The notes: generated from the letters alone by a model not told the origin. DNA of 64,000 nucleotides from Peribacillus glennii (GCF_003429105.1 NZ_QVTD01000011.1:62001-126000), one strand, 5' to 3'. Shown: positions 25,513 to 34,583, counted from the first letter of the stretch. Translations and numbers: made by a program.

Positions 25513-26862
25513 TTACGATACAATTTCCGTCTGTGGAAGGGGGACTTCTTTGATATCCGCCTCATCCGTGACAGTTTTATAGATTTCAATATATCTGATA
25601 TGATGATCTTCCATTTCGATGATTTTGAAACAGTAGGAGCCATGGAGCAATTCATCGCCCTCTTTGGCTTCGTAATTCTCTGTCAAAATCCATCCTCCGA
25701 TTGTATCGATATCCTCATCGGATATTTCAAGGGAGAGCAAGTCGTTGACTTCGCTTATCAGCACTTTTGAATCCATGATAAAGTGGTCTTCTGTTATTTT
25801 TCGGACCATTGGTACTTCATCCATGTCGAATTCATCGCGAATATCGCCAACGATTTCTTCAAGGATATCCTCAACTGTTACCAGTCCGCTTGTTCCGCCA
25901 TACTCATCCATCAGAATCGCCATATGAATCCGTTCCTTTTGCATTTTCAGCAGCAAATCGTGGATCGGAATGCTATCAATCACACGGATAATGGGGCGGA
26001 TATAACTTTCAATGGACTGCTCGGAATTGCTGCCGTTAGAAACCATTTCCGTAAATAGTTCTTTAACATTCACCATTCCAATGACATGGTCCTTATCGCC
26101 ATCAATCACGGGATATCTGGTAAATTTTTCTTCGGTTAACACCGCAAGGAAATCTTCTATTGTATCCTCCTGGCTAAGGGTAACGATTTCAGTGCGGGGA
26201 ACCATGATTTCCTTGGCGATGCGGTCATCAAATTCAAAAATTTTATTTACATATTTAAACTCGGATTGGTTTATTTCACCACTTTTATAGCTTTCGGACA
26301 AAATGATGCGAAGTTCTTCCTCGGTATGGGCAAGTTCGTGCTCGGATGCAGGCTTTAACCCAACCATTCTGGTAAGGACGCGGGCAGAACCATTTAAAAC
26401 CCAAATGAAAGGAAACATAATCTTATAGAAAAGAATCAGCGGCCTTGCCGTTAGCAGGGTAACTGTTTCAGCCTTTTGGATTGCCAGTGTCTTGGGCGCC
26501 AATTCTCCAATAACAACATGAATGAAGGTAATGAACGCGAAAGCCAAACCGAAGGACAGGATGTTGGAAGCACCTGACGGGATATTGAACCCAAGCAGCA
26601 ATGGATGCAGCATCCGGTCGATAGTCGGTTCCCCTAGCCACCCAAGGCCCAGGGCTGTAATCGTAATGCCAAGCTGGCAAGCTGAAAGATATTCATCCAG
26701 GGCCGAGATTACTCTTTTTGCCGATACGGCATTCGCGCGCCCTTCTTCGATCAATTGGTCAATCCTAGAGCTCCTCACTTTGACGATTGCAAACTCCGAA
26801 GCTACAAAAAATGCTGTCAAAGCAATTAAAATGGCTATAAAAACCAAGTTTATTATGTCCAA
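25513..26862 (-). CDS. CNNM/CorC-type hemolysin-family transporter
   Basis: 449 residues. An N-terminal DUF21 membrane domain begins INLVFIAILIALTAFFVASE and contains LGITITALGLGWLGEP and HVVIGELAPKTLA. Two CBS domains follow (MVPRTEIVTLSQEDTIEDF; GTSGLVTVEDILEEIVGDI), then a CorC_HlyC domain. Relatives (B. subtilis MpfA/YhdP group) export Mg2+ or other divalent cations. I prefer TTG 26862, preceded by AAGGA at seven bases, because it gives the standard N-terminus. An in-frame GTG at 26904 touches a very strong but otherwise unused AGGAGG. The leader from 26863 is also unusual for a small hairpin TCGCC/GGCGA. Confidence 0.9.
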   Translation of the reverse strand: MDIINLVFIAILIALTAFFVASEFAIVKVRSSRIDQLIEEGRANAVSAKRVISALDEYLSACQLGITITALGLGWLGEPTIDRMLHPLLLGFNIPSGASNILSFGLAFAFITFIHVVIGELAPKTLAIQKAETVTLLTARPLILFYKIMFPFIWVLNGSARVLTRMVGLKPASEHELAHTEEELRIILSESYKSGEINQSEFKYVNKIFEFDDRIAKEIMVPRTEIVTLSQEDTIEDFLAVLTEEKFTRYPVIDGDKDHVIGMVNVKELFTEMVSNGSNSEQSIESYIRPIIRVIDSIPIHDLLLKMQKERIHMAILMDEYGGTSGLVTVEDILEEIVGDIRDEFDMDEVPMVRKITEDHFIMDSKVLISEVNDLLSLEISDEDIDTIGGWILTENYEAKEGDELLHGSYCFKIIEMEDHHIRYIEIYKTVTDEADIKEVPLPQTEIVS

Positions 26863-26944
26863 ATAGTCATCCTTACTCGCCTGTTTGGCGAATAAGGAGT
26901 CCACCTCCTAATGGAATAGAATCTTTTGCATGAATCCTTCTACT

Positions 26945-27082
26945 CTATAAATCTAAACGCGCCGGCAGGACATAAACTTCAGGCGGGATTTTGTTTGCCG
27001 CAAGGTCTTGTAAGCGAAACGAATTAGATATGTTATAGCACAAAGACCGGGCCGGAAGTTTACGTTCACTTATACGGACCAC
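26945..27082 (-). CDS. Possible small protein, 45 residues
   Basis: GTG at 27082 has a GGGGT element seven bases upstream and the frame runs to TAG at 26945. The translation looks protein-like: it begins MVRISERKLPARSLCYNISN, then FRLQDLAANKIPPEV and ends LPARLDL. It has no membrane helix. It lies in the leader of the CNNM gene, so it might also be an upstream regulatory ORF. I do not recognise a family; evidence is codon texture and position only. Confidence 0.35.
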   Translation of the reverse strand: MVRISERKLPARSLCYNISNSFRLQDLAANKIPPEVYVLPARLDL

Positions 27083-27453
27083 ATTCAATACCCCATGCTA
27101 TCACCTCTTGATAAAAAATAAGTAAATAAGTTCATTATAGAAAAAGTAAATAATTCAGTCAAATTCGCTCAGGGTGTAAAAAACGGTGATTATTATAAGT
27201 ATATGGTTGATAATTCCCTATTAGTAGCGGTTTTTAAACGAAATGAACACTAGTTTACTGAATATTCTAAATTTGTATGCTGGAAATTTTTGGCAGTTAG
27301 AGCAATCTTTAAGCTTTGCTGAAAGCATGTGACACCTTGGTTTCACATTAATGAACCAAGTATCAATTGTCTGCAACTATCATTAATCACATCAACTTTT
27401 TAAGTTTACTAAATTTCAATACTAAAACGGGATTATTCCCATAGGTTATTACT
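27083..27453. other. AT-rich intergenic region
   Basis: About 370 bases, mostly AT-rich. It should hold the minus-strand promoter for the CNNM gene and the plus-strand promoter for yitT. No riboswitch, coding frame or clear terminator is recognised. Confidence 0.4.
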
Positions 27454-28047
27454 ATGGAATGGGACAAGGAGGGAACCGCGATACTTGAAAAAATTATGGC
27501 CATTTTGATTGGCAGTTTATCGGTCGGCATCGGAGTGAATTTCTTTCTGGCACCATATCAGCTTTTGGATGGGGGGCTCATAGGGATTGCACTTCTCATA
27601 CACTATTACTTTGGGTTCCCCATCGGTTTGACCACAATTATCATCAGTATCCCGCTTTATATATATGTATGGAATTACGAAAGGAAATTTTTTTTTCACA
27701 GCATACACGGACTGCTTTTTTCCTCATTTTGTATTGACCTGTTTGCGAATGTCGAGACAGACTGGGATTTGCCAATCCTTGCGAGCGCCATTCTTGGCGG
27801 GATAATCATTGGTTTGGGAGTGGGCCTGATGCTAAGGTATGATACAAGCACAGGCGGGACCGATCTCATTGCGCAGATTATTTCCAGGAACACGGCTATT
27901 AACGTGGGAATCCTGATCTTCATGATCGATGGCTGCATTATTCTTTCAGGCATTGGCATTGTCGGAGTCCCGGTTTTCTTTTATTCAAGCATGACTATTG
28001 TTATTGTAGGAGTATTAACCTCACTTACTTCAGTAAAACCAACATAA
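27454..28047 (+). CDS. YitT-family membrane protein without the DUF2179 tail
   Basis: 197 residues with five or six helices: MAILIGSLSVGIGVNFFLAP, GLIGIALLIHYYFGFPIG, then GLGVGLMLRYDTSTGGTDLI, the family signature. Most YitT proteins continue for about 90 residues with a cytoplasmic DUF2179 domain; this one stops after the last helix at VKPT. The start is unclear. ATG 27454 has no good RBS, whereas AAGGAGGG at 27468-27475 points to an ATA codon at 27481. Function is unknown. Confidence 0.85.
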   Translation: MEWDKEGTAILEKIMAILIGSLSVGIGVNFFLAPYQLLDGGLIGIALLIHYYFGFPIGLTTIIISIPLYIYVWNYERKFFFHSIHGLLFSSFCIDLFANVETDWDLPILASAILGGIIIGLGVGLMLRYDTSTGGTDLIAQIISRNTAINVGILIFMIDGCIILSGIGIVGVPVFFYSSMTIVIVGVLTSLTSVKPT

Positions 28048-28134
28048 GCAAAAAACTTTCGGCCTGATGTTTTGAATCGTAAAATTCTGGGAACATAATG
28101 GGTGAACATATTACTTTCTACAGAGGTGAGTAAG

Positions 28135-28320
28135 TTGGATAATGAGGTGATCATGAAATTTAGGAACAAAGGAATAAAGATTGAAAAAACAAAGTCTCGG
28201 CACGAGGTTTTTTCAACCCTATATCAGTCCGATCCATCGTTACTGGGCCTCCAGTCTGCGTCTTCAGCAGACAGGTTATCAATGATTCAAATCGATGAAC
28301 AAAAAATGAATGAGCTTTGA
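28135..28320 (+). CDS. Small hypothetical protein, 61 residues
   Basis: TTG at 28135 has RBS AGAGGTGAG five to six bases upstream; the upstream ATG at 28102 has none. The product is soluble and basic at the N-terminus (VIMKFRNKGIKIEKTKSRHE), then has LYQSDPSLLGLQSASSADRL. I do not recognise the family. It is followed by its own terminator. Confidence 0.6.
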   Translation: MDNEVIMKFRNKGIKIEKTKSRHEVFSTLYQSDPSLLGLQSASSADRLSMIQIDEQKMNEL

Positions 28321-28328
28321 AATACATA

Positions 28329-28357
28329 AGGCACATCCTTTGACGGGTGTGCTTTTA
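28329..28357 (+). terminator. Terminator after the 61-residue gene
   Basis: Stem AGGCACATCC / GGGTGTGCTT with a short T run. Confidence 0.72.
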
Positions 28358-28465
28358 TCATGCATATTGATTAATCACGGGACAAACCGTAATATAAAAA
28401 GATTCTCCTTAATAAGATGTAGAGACGCGAAACACCGCAAATATTTTTTAAGGAGAACGACAAAG

Positions 28466-29086
28466 ATGGAGTATTTCACAAATGTCCTCGAGTTTTTTGC
28501 AAATTTAGGCTATTTCGGGATTGCCCTTGGATTAATGGTTGAAATTATTCCAAGCGAACTGGTGCTTGGCTATGGCGGTTATTTAATCTCCATCGGCAGG
28601 ATCCATTTTCCCGGGGCCCTTTTAGCGGGTGTGATAGGCGGGACAATGGCGCAATTATTTCTTTATTGGGCAGGCTATTATGGAGGACGGCCTTTTTTGC
28701 GAAAGTATGGCAAATACATATTCATTACAGAAAGGCATCTGGATATCGCGGAGCAATGGTTTGGCAAGTATGGGGCAGGAGTTATTTTCACTGCAAGGTT
28801 CATCCCGGTTGTCCGGCATGCGATATCGATTCCCGCAGGCGTCGCAAAAATGTCTGCTGTGAAATTTACTATATATACAATAGCGGCCATCGTTCCCTGG
28901 ACTATTTTTTTCCTGGCCATAGGAAAATTGTTAGGTGAAAACTGGCGGGATATCAAGAGCATTACAGCTCCCTATATCATTCCGGTTGTAATCCTTGCTC
29001 TTTCTTTGGCAATCATTTATTATATTTGGCGAAAAAAGCAAACCCCCCCTATTGTCACCGTTCATAAGAAAATTAAATCGAAGTAA
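28466..29086 (+). CDS. DedA-family membrane protein
   Basis: 206 residues. DedA features are GLMVEIIPSELVLGYGGYL (the family's E..P..E/LL motif), GGTMAQLFLYWAGYYGGR and FTARFIPVVRHAISIPAG near residue 112, with the conserved Arg in FxxRFxPxxR. DedA proteins act in phospholipid flipping; some flip undecaprenyl phosphate. ATG 28466 has RBS AAGGAGAACG; the open frame to 28310 is not coding upstream. Monocistronic. Confidence 0.9.
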   Translation: MEYFTNVLEFFANLGYFGIALGLMVEIIPSELVLGYGGYLISIGRIHFPGALLAGVIGGTMAQLFLYWAGYYGGRPFLRKYGKYIFITERHLDIAEQWFGKYGAGVIFTARFIPVVRHAISIPAGVAKMSAVKFTIYTIAAIVPWTIFFLAIGKLLGENWRDIKSITAPYIIPVVILALSLAIIYYIWRKKQTPPIVTVHKKIKSK

Positions 29087-29095
29087 ACCAAATGA

Positions 29096-29135
29096 AAAAG
29101 CTTTGCTGTATAAGGTGGCAAGGCTTCTTTTGTTT
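29096..29135 (+). terminator. Terminator of the dedA-like gene
   Basis: Stem AAGCTTTGC / GCAAGGCTT with an 11-base loop and a following T-rich run. Confidence 0.72.
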
Positions 29136-29249
29136 TGATTGAAATGCTGCTGGTTAGAATAAATCATGAAAGCTGAAATGTTTAGTAAAGCTTGCCAAAA
29201 GGGTAGTAAGTTAGCAAGTTACAATTTTGCAATTCAGGGGGTCAAATTT

Positions 29250-30488
29250 TTGAAGTTAACTACAAAAATCGTCATCGGGTTACTTTCAGGGGCAGTGGCC
29301 GGCCTGTTATTGAATATTTTTGCACCTGATGTTTTTATCGTACTTGATAAATACCTTTTTACTCCTGTAGGAAAGACCTTTATTAATTTAATTACAATGC
29401 TGGTTGTCCCCATTGTGCTATTTTCAATCATTTTGGGAACCGCGGGATTGGGCGATCCAAAAAAACTGGGAAGGATCGGTTTGACTACCATAGTTTATTT
29501 CCTTGTGACAACTACGATTGCTATTATCATCGGTTTAAGTTTAGCACTATTAATCGAGCCAGGAAATCAGGGTTCTTTCGACACAGCAAACGCTGAATTT
29601 GAAGCGGAGAAAGCCCCGCCTGTAAGTGAAACGCTGTTGAATATCATCCCTACAAATCCGTTTGCAGCCATGACAGAAGGAAATATGCTCCAGGTAATCG
29701 CTTTTGCCGTATTGATAGGTTTTGCGTTAACGGCGTTGGGCGAGAGAACAACCGGGATATTTAAGCTGGTTGAACAAGGAAATCACGTGATGATGTATCT
29801 AGTGAACCTTGTTATGAGGCTCGCCCCCTATGGTACATTCGCATTGATTGCGACAGCTGTAGGCAGCCAGGGGTTTGATGCCGTTAAGGCAATGGGAGTT
29901 TATATGATCGTCGTGATTCTTGCTTTGATTATCCACGGCATACTGACTTACGGAGGGTCGATTGCTTTTTTGGCACGAAAAAATCCCCTTTGGTTCTTTA
30001 AGGGATTTGCTCCCGCCATGGGCGTAGCCTTTTCTACATCAAGTAGCAATGCTACATTGCCCATATCCATGGAAACAGCACAGACCAATTTGAGTGTGCC
30101 AAAATCAATTTCTGGCTTTGTACAGCCGCTCGGTGCAACGATCAACATGGATGGTACAGCAATCATGCAAGGAGTTGCTGCCATTTTTATCTCCCAGGTT
30201 TATAACATTGATTTAAGTGTAGGAGAGATGGCAACCGTTGTAATAACGGCCGTTTTGGCCTCTATCGGCACTGCGGGTGTCCCCGGAGTAGGATTGATCA
30301 TGCTGGCAATGGTTCTTTCATCGGTCGGATTGCCAGTTGAAGGAATCGGCCTGATCCTGGGGATTGACCGGATCCTCGACATGGCGAGGACTGCCGTCAA
30401 TATTACCGGGGACGCAGCTTGTGCAGTAATTGTTGCGGAACAAGAGAAAAGGCGCCAACGAAAAGTGAATACACAGGTTAGGAATTAA
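29250..30488 (+). CDS. Dicarboxylate/amino acid:cation symporter (DAACS family)
   Basis: 412 residues. The family's serine-rich re-entrant loop is GVAFSTSSSNATLPISMETA, and the second signature includes FVQPLGATINMDGTAIMQG. Near the end are GTAGVPGVGLIML and GIDRILDMARTAVNITGD, the glutamate/aspartate-binding motif (DxxxDxxRTxxNxxGD). Substrates are glutamate, aspartate or C4 dicarboxylates with H+ or Na+. I chose TTG 29250 because CAGGGGG lies eight bases upstream and this gives the usual length; the frame is open to ATG 29166. Monocistronic. Confidence 0.93.
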   Translation: MKLTTKIVIGLLSGAVAGLLLNIFAPDVFIVLDKYLFTPVGKTFINLITMLVVPIVLFSIILGTAGLGDPKKLGRIGLTTIVYFLVTTTIAIIIGLSLALLIEPGNQGSFDTANAEFEAEKAPPVSETLLNIIPTNPFAAMTEGNMLQVIAFAVLIGFALTALGERTTGIFKLVEQGNHVMMYLVNLVMRLAPYGTFALIATAVGSQGFDAVKAMGVYMIVVILALIIHGILTYGGSIAFLARKNPLWFFKGFAPAMGVAFSTSSSNATLPISMETAQTNLSVPKSISGFVQPLGATINMDGTAIMQGVAAIFISQVYNIDLSVGEMATVVITAVLASIGTAGVPGVGLIMLAMVLSSVGLPVEGIGLILGIDRILDMARTAVNITGDAACAVIVAEQEKRRQRKVNTQVRN

Positions 30489-30489
30489 C

Positions 30490-30531
30490 AGAAAGAACGC
30501 CTGGATAACTAAATCCAGGCGTTCTTTCTTA
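30490..30531. terminator. Bidirectional terminator between the symporter and CDF genes
   Basis: Near-perfect stem AGAAAGAACGCCTGGAT / ATCCAGGCGTTCTTTCT. Confidence 0.9.
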
Positions 30532-30548
30532 ATTTTTCTACTGTACTG

Positions 30549-31430
30549 TCATATTTCCTTGGAAGGGTGGTATGGTTCAACGTGGATAATCGCATTTTTT
30601 ATTTCATGTTTGTTTTCGAGGATTTTTTCGATTTCCTCGGTGATATCGTGGCCTTCATTTACCGTTAAATGGGGATCGACATGGATGGTCGCTTCCAGGA
30701 AGATTTCATTTCCATGCATCCGCGCTTTTAAGTCGCTCGTTGCCTTGACTCTGTCTGCAGATCCGATGGTCTCATTTATTTCCTGCAGCAATGCTTCATC
30801 GAACCCATCAATAAGGGTATGGGAAGCTTCCCGGAAAATTTCCCACGCTGTCCTGCAGATGAGCAGGCCCACAACTATAGCGGCTACAGAATCCAGCCAG
30901 CCCACACCGAATCTCGTGCCAAGAATCCCTATAAACGCTCCAATGCTTACCAAAGCATCGGATTTATTGTCCTGTGCGACTGCATTCACAGAAGCACTGT
31001 TAATACGTTTGCTTAGCCGCAGGTTATATCGGTAAACTCCAAACATAAACAGCGCTGAAAACAAGGCAGTGTATGCAGTCAGCATACTGGGATCTTCCTG
31101 GCTGCCGCCAATAAATGCTTCCACAGCACTGAAGATAACCTGGACACCGACTGAAATCATAATGAAAGCAGCAACTAGTGAGGCGATGGTTTCTGCACGC
31201 ATATGGCCATAAAGGTGATCATCATCCGGAGGCCTCTTTGAAATCTTTAAACCAATCAACACAGCTACTGAAGCAATGATATCCGTTGCGTTGTTTAACC
31301 CATCGGCCCATAACCCCCTTGAGTTACCTATATGGCCAATGGATAATTTCAATACCGCCATAAATATGTAAGCAGCTATGCTGATATAAGCACCCTTTTC
31401 AGCAGGGCTGATTTTATTTTCGCGCAACAT
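30549..31430 (-). CDS. CDF-family divalent cation exporter (MneS/YeaB-like)
   Basis: 293 residues. TM2 has WADGLNNATDIIASV and TM5 QDNKSDALVSIGAF (DxxxD-type sites rather than the HxxxD of CzcD), which favours Mn2+ or Fe2+ over Zn2+. The dimerisation domain ends in NAIIHVEPYHPS. ATG 31430 follows GGAGGTAAAGG; an open frame to 31478 is not needed. The two-site DxxxD pattern resembles the B. subtilis Mn exporters MneP and MneS. The metal is inferred, not shown. Confidence 0.88.
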   Translation of the reverse strand: MLRENKISPAEKGAYISIAAYIFMAVLKLSIGHIGNSRGLWADGLNNATDIIASVAVLIGLKISKRPPDDDHLYGHMRAETIASLVAAFIMISVGVQVIFSAVEAFIGGSQEDPSMLTAYTALFSALFMFGVYRYNLRLSKRINSASVNAVAQDNKSDALVSIGAFIGILGTRFGVGWLDSVAAIVVGLLICRTAWEIFREASHTLIDGFDEALLQEINETIGSADRVKATSDLKARMHGNEIFLEATIHVDPHLTVNEGHDITEEIEKILENKHEIKNAIIHVEPYHPSKEI

Positions 31431-31629
31431 TCCTTTACCTCCGTCGAATAGTAAGACTAAATAAAGATAACAAACCAAATGTGGGTAAGTCTACAGAAAA
31501 AATGTCGTATAACCTCATGTTTATTGGGCATTTTCACTGTTATTGTGCAAAGGTAAAGAAGTTGGCTCAAGCTAAAAAACACCGCAGCTCTTTCTGACCG
31601 TGGCACTATCGATATGTGGTTTTTCCTGC

Positions 31630-31658
31630 TTGAATTCCCGTTAAACTAGTAGTATATT
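31630..31658 (+). promoter_or_regulatory. Sigma-A-type promoter of the thiT transcript
   Basis: TTGAAT (31630-31635), 17-base spacer, TATATT (31653-31658), starting transcription just before the TPP aptamer. Confidence 0.7.
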
Positions 31659-31685
31659 CTAACCGAGGAATAAAAAAAAATACGT

Positions 31686-31772
31686 CCACAAGGGGAGCCG
31701 CATGGCTGAGAGTGAACGAACGAGTTCTGACCCTATGAACCTGTTAGTTAATGCTAGCGTAGGGATGTGGTT
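31686..31772 (+). ncRNA. TPP riboswitch (THI box)
   Basis: Conserved blocks in order: AGGGGAGCC, GGCTGAGAGTGAAC, ACCCTATGAACCTGTTAGTTA and GCTAGCGTAGGGA. It precedes thiT by about 118 bases. I could not identify a clear terminator, so control may be at translation or by a weaker hairpin. Confidence 0.95.
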
Positions 31773-31890
31773 TTGGAGCTTGCAATGCTGGGGTTTATCC
31801 ATTACCGCCCTGGGATTGCTTTTTGGCGTTAAAGCTGTGCCGGGTGTTCTCTTGATGTGCTTTCCCCGAGGTGGAGAAGGGAGAAGGAAA

Positions 31891-32472
31891 ATGAATAAGA
31901 AGACATTATTTTTAGTGGAAGTAGCCATTTTTGCTGCACTTGCTTTCTTGCTTGACCTGGTTTCTAATTTCATCTTTTCGAGAATTTGGCCGCAGGGAGG
32001 ATCCGTATCGATTGCTATGGTCCCTGTCTTCCTGATGGCGTATCGCTGGGGGCTAAAAGGCGGACTTACAACAGGATTTTTGCTAGGATTGTTGCAGGTG
32101 GTCAGCGGCACTGCCTGGATCGGGCATCCGGTCCAAGGATTTATTGATTATTTCCTTGCCTTTACTGTCGTCGGGTTTGCTGGGGTATTCGCAAAGCAAG
32201 TTACAGAGGGATACCGGGAAGGCAACAAGGGAAGAGGAGCTGCATATGCTACAATCGGAATGTTTATTGGCAGCTTTTTGCGATTTCTGTGCCACTATGT
32301 ATCAGGGATTGTTTTCTTCGGATCAGAAAATGGGCAGCCAGTCGCTATTTTCTCCCTTACTTATAATGGAACCTATATGCTGGCAAGCTTCGTTCTATGT
32401 ACGGCAGTCCTGATACTTCTCTACTCAGCCGCATCACGGGTATTAATAAAAAATGTACATCATGCGAAGTGA
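31891..32472 (+). CDS. thiT: Thiamine ECF transporter substrate-binding component ThiT
   Basis: 193 residues, six membrane helices. The S-component pattern is clear: VAIFAALAFLLDLV, the motif GGSVSIAMVPVFLMAYRWG, HPVQGFIDYFLAF and FLCHYVSGIVFFG. ThiT binds thiamine and works with the shared ECF module (EcfA1, A2, T), which is not in this window. I chose ATG 31891, preceded by GAAGGGAGAAGG; the frame upstream runs through the riboswitch and is not coding. Repressed by TPP via the THI box. Confidence 0.95.
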   Translation: MNKKTLFLVEVAIFAALAFLLDLVSNFIFSRIWPQGGSVSIAMVPVFLMAYRWGLKGGLTTGFLLGLLQVVSGTAWIGHPVQGFIDYFLAFTVVGFAGVFAKQVTEGYREGNKGRGAAYATIGMFIGSFLRFLCHYVSGIVFFGSENGQPVAIFSLTYNGTYMLASFVLCTAVLILLYSAASRVLIKNVHHAK

Positions 32473-32532
32473 CCATAACATCGAATGAACGTTGGCGATC
32501 ATCGCCAGACTGCAAAAAAACTATAAACAATT

Positions 32533-32563
32533 TCTGCTGCTTCTTACGGAGGCAGCTTTTTTT
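32533..32563 (+). terminator. Terminator of thiT
   Basis: Stem CTGCTGC(T) / (G)GGCAGC-type with loop TTCTTACGGA and a seven-T run. Confidence 0.72.
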
Positions 32564-32622
32564 ATGTCATTGTCTTGGAAAATGGTGTAAAATTACACTA
32601 AAACTAAATCTGGAGCGTTCAC

Positions 32623-33093
32623 ATGATAAAAGAAGAAGTCATTGAAATCATATCGGAAAAAATCAAGCTGATCAGGGTAGAAATGGGCTATACCCAGGAC
32701 AAGTTGGCAGAAGCCATCGGCGTTTCCAAAAAAACGTTGGTCCAAATTGAAAAAGGAAGGGTCGCAGCAGGATGGACAGTGACCATCGCGGTTTGTGCAT
32801 TGTTCCGTGAAAGCAGTGTAATCCAGTCAGCCTTCGGGGGTGACCCGCTTGATGTGGTTGAAACGATCGCCAGAGAAAGAATGGATTACCGAAAAGAAAA
32901 AACACTTGGCGGCAAGGTATGGTGGAAAGAGCTGTCGCGCAGGTCAGGATATATATTGCAGCAAAACATCGTCAGCCAGCATTATCGGATTCTGGATGAT
33001 GAGAATTTTCGTATCTACAGCAGTTTAGCGAAAGAAGAAGCAGAGGCAAGGTTCGCCGAGCTGGTAAAAGATAGTCCCCGGCAGTCTTCCTGA
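32623..33093 (+). CDS. XRE-family helix-turn-helix regulator
   Basis: 156 residues. The HTH lies at about residues 14-68: IRVEMGYTQDKLAEAIGVSK and TLVQIEKGR are the recognition part. A C-terminal domain of about 85 residues includes GGKVWWKELSRRSGYILQQN and looks like a small ligand or dimer module. It begins 150 bases downstream of thiT behind a terminator, so it is not part of that operon. Targets unknown. Confidence 0.85.
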   Translation: MIKEEVIEIISEKIKLIRVEMGYTQDKLAEAIGVSKKTLVQIEKGRVAAGWTVTIAVCALFRESSVIQSAFGGDPLDVVETIARERMDYRKEKTLGGKVWWKELSRRSGYILQQNIVSQHYRILDDENFRIYSSLAKEEAEARFAELVKDSPRQSS

Positions 33094-33248
33094 TGAATGG
33101 TTCCGGTTCTTTTGGTAAGAAATAAGAGTATGAATCATTTTTTTCAGAAAAAGGTTTATTCCTAAGCAGGAGTGGAAGGATTTAGAGTAACGGCACCACT
33201 TATGGAATAAGTGGATTATTCTTACTAAGAATATAAGGAGGCTCCATC

Positions 33249-33599
33249 ATGGCGGAAAGAGAGCATGTTGTCCAGAAGGACGGCCGTGTAAATATCGAGA
33301 ATGTAGATGAGGCTCTTAGCAAAATAGATCCTGGAAGAGTCGAGGATATTGTATCGAATTTTGAAATTTTTAAGAAGTATTTACACAGGAGGCTGGATGT
33401 AGCCCAGAATATCGGCTTGAATGAGGAGCAGCTGACCAATATAGCCCGGAAGGTAGCGGATTACCTGGCAGAGAAAGTGGAACCAAGGAACCGGGAGGAA
33501 AAACTGCTTCAGGAGCTATGGAATGTCGGCAATGAAGAGGAACGCCAGAAATTAGCCAATATGCTTGTTAAACTTGTAGACGAGAAAAAATATTCATAG
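33249..33599 (+). CDS. DUF3243-domain protein
   Basis: 116 residues. The DUF3243 domain (about 38-112) has FKKYLHRRLDVAQNIGLNEE, VADYLAEKVEPRNREEKLLQ and LANMLVKLVDEKK, the same three helices as B. subtilis YmfJ. An N-terminal extension of about 35 residues (VVQKDGRVNIENVDEALSKI) is absent from YmfJ. Strong RBS AAGGAGG. Function unknown. Confidence 0.82.
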   Translation: MAEREHVVQKDGRVNIENVDEALSKIDPGRVEDIVSNFEIFKKYLHRRLDVAQNIGLNEEQLTNIARKVADYLAEKVEPRNREEKLLQELWNVGNEEERQKLANMLVKLVDEKKYS

Positions 33600-33600
33600 G

Positions 33601-33653
33601 AAAAAGCTGTCTTGCGCGCAGAAGGGAATCATGTGCGGAAGATAGCTTTTTTT
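33601..33653 (+). terminator. Terminator of the DUF3243 gene
   Basis: Long interrupted stem AAAAAGCTGTCTTGCGC / GTGCGGAAGATAGCTTTTT with a T run. Confidence 0.82.
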
Positions 33654-33750
33654 ATTTAACGCTTTAAAGGATTATAAAAAGAGATCGACTTTAGCTATTA
33701 TCCTTAAATTGGAATTTCTCGATTCGGAACTTTTTAGAGATTTCTTGATT

Positions 33751-34275
33751 TCACTTTGCGATCAAAACCGCGCATGGTGCTTCATTGGCCACCCTGCTGC
33801 TGGTACTGCCGAGGAGGAACTTCTGTAATCCTGTTTTTGAACTGCTTCCGATAATGATAACATCACCGCGTGTTTTTTTTGCAAAGCCGCAAATGCTTTC
33901 GGCAGGATTGCCTTCAAGGATTTCAAAAGCACCCTCAACCCCTAGTGCCCCCATAACAGACTGAGCTTTACTTCTTGCCATTGCAAGGCTATCTTTAACG
34001 ACTGCATGGGTATTATTGCTATGATCCATCGAATTTTGCCCGATATCCCTTACGTAATGTGATTGGGTGGGATCTATGTAGAAACCATCATTGGCGAACC
34101 CTTGTACGGGGGGATTCCCTGCCGCTTTTTGTGCGACCTTTTCCTTGAACACATGTACTACGGTCAAGGTTGCTTCCGGAAAAGACCTTTTCAAACTGGC
34201 CCCCCATTCAATTGCCTTTTTGCTGTTTTCGCTGCAATCAAATGCAACAATGATGTGGTTTAGTTCCGGGAACAT
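33751..34275 (-). CDS. Universal stress protein with a central insert
   Basis: 174 residues. It starts HIIVAFDCSENSKKAIEWG and ends with GSSSKTGLQKFLLGSTSSRV (ATP-binding GxxG...GS) and CAVLIAK. Compared with the 138-residue Usp upstream it carries about 30 extra residues (about 55-85) with a hydrophilic Pro/Gly/Asn-rich composition. RBS GAAGGAG. Monocistronic. Confidence 0.9.
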   Translation of the reverse strand: MFPELNHIIVAFDCSENSKKAIEWGASLKRSFPEATLTVVHVFKEKVAQKAAGNPPVQGFANDGFYIDPTQSHYVRDIGQNSMDHSNNTHAVVKDSLAMARSKAQSVMGALGVEGAFEILEGNPAESICGFAKKTRGDVIIIGSSSKTGLQKFLLGSTSSRVANEAPCAVLIAK

Positions 34276-34583
34276 TCTCTTCAGCTCCTTCTTTCAGTAA
34301 TATTGCTTTAAAATCTTATAAATAAGTATTCGGTCTGGAGGATGCAAAACTTTATAATAATGCGGCAGAAATGTGAAGGATTGAATTTTTTTCTGCAATA
34401 ACTAAGCCATATCATTTTTTACTTGTTTTCCCTATTTGCTTCATTATTAAGCGTGAATATACAAGCCGTGACAATATCAAGAAAAAATTTCCGACAAAAA
34501 GCTTACAAATGAGACAATAGTCTACTGTGTATTTTCCAATAATAGGATATGCTGTATAAAGGCTGATGAAAAGAGGTGGTTAC
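34276..34583. other. Divergent intergenic region
   Basis: 308 bases, AT-rich, expected to carry two promoters. A TATGCTGTATAAAGG segment near 34549 may be the plus-strand -10 region. Nothing else seen. Confidence 0.35.

Noticed and set aside
26905-27120. M-box or ydaO-type riboswitch before the CNNM gene
   Set aside because: None of the conserved blocks of either class is present on the minus strand.
31702-31890. N-terminal extension of ThiT through the riboswitch
   Set aside because: The extension translates the TPP aptamer; ThiT has its normal length from ATG 31891 with a good RBS.
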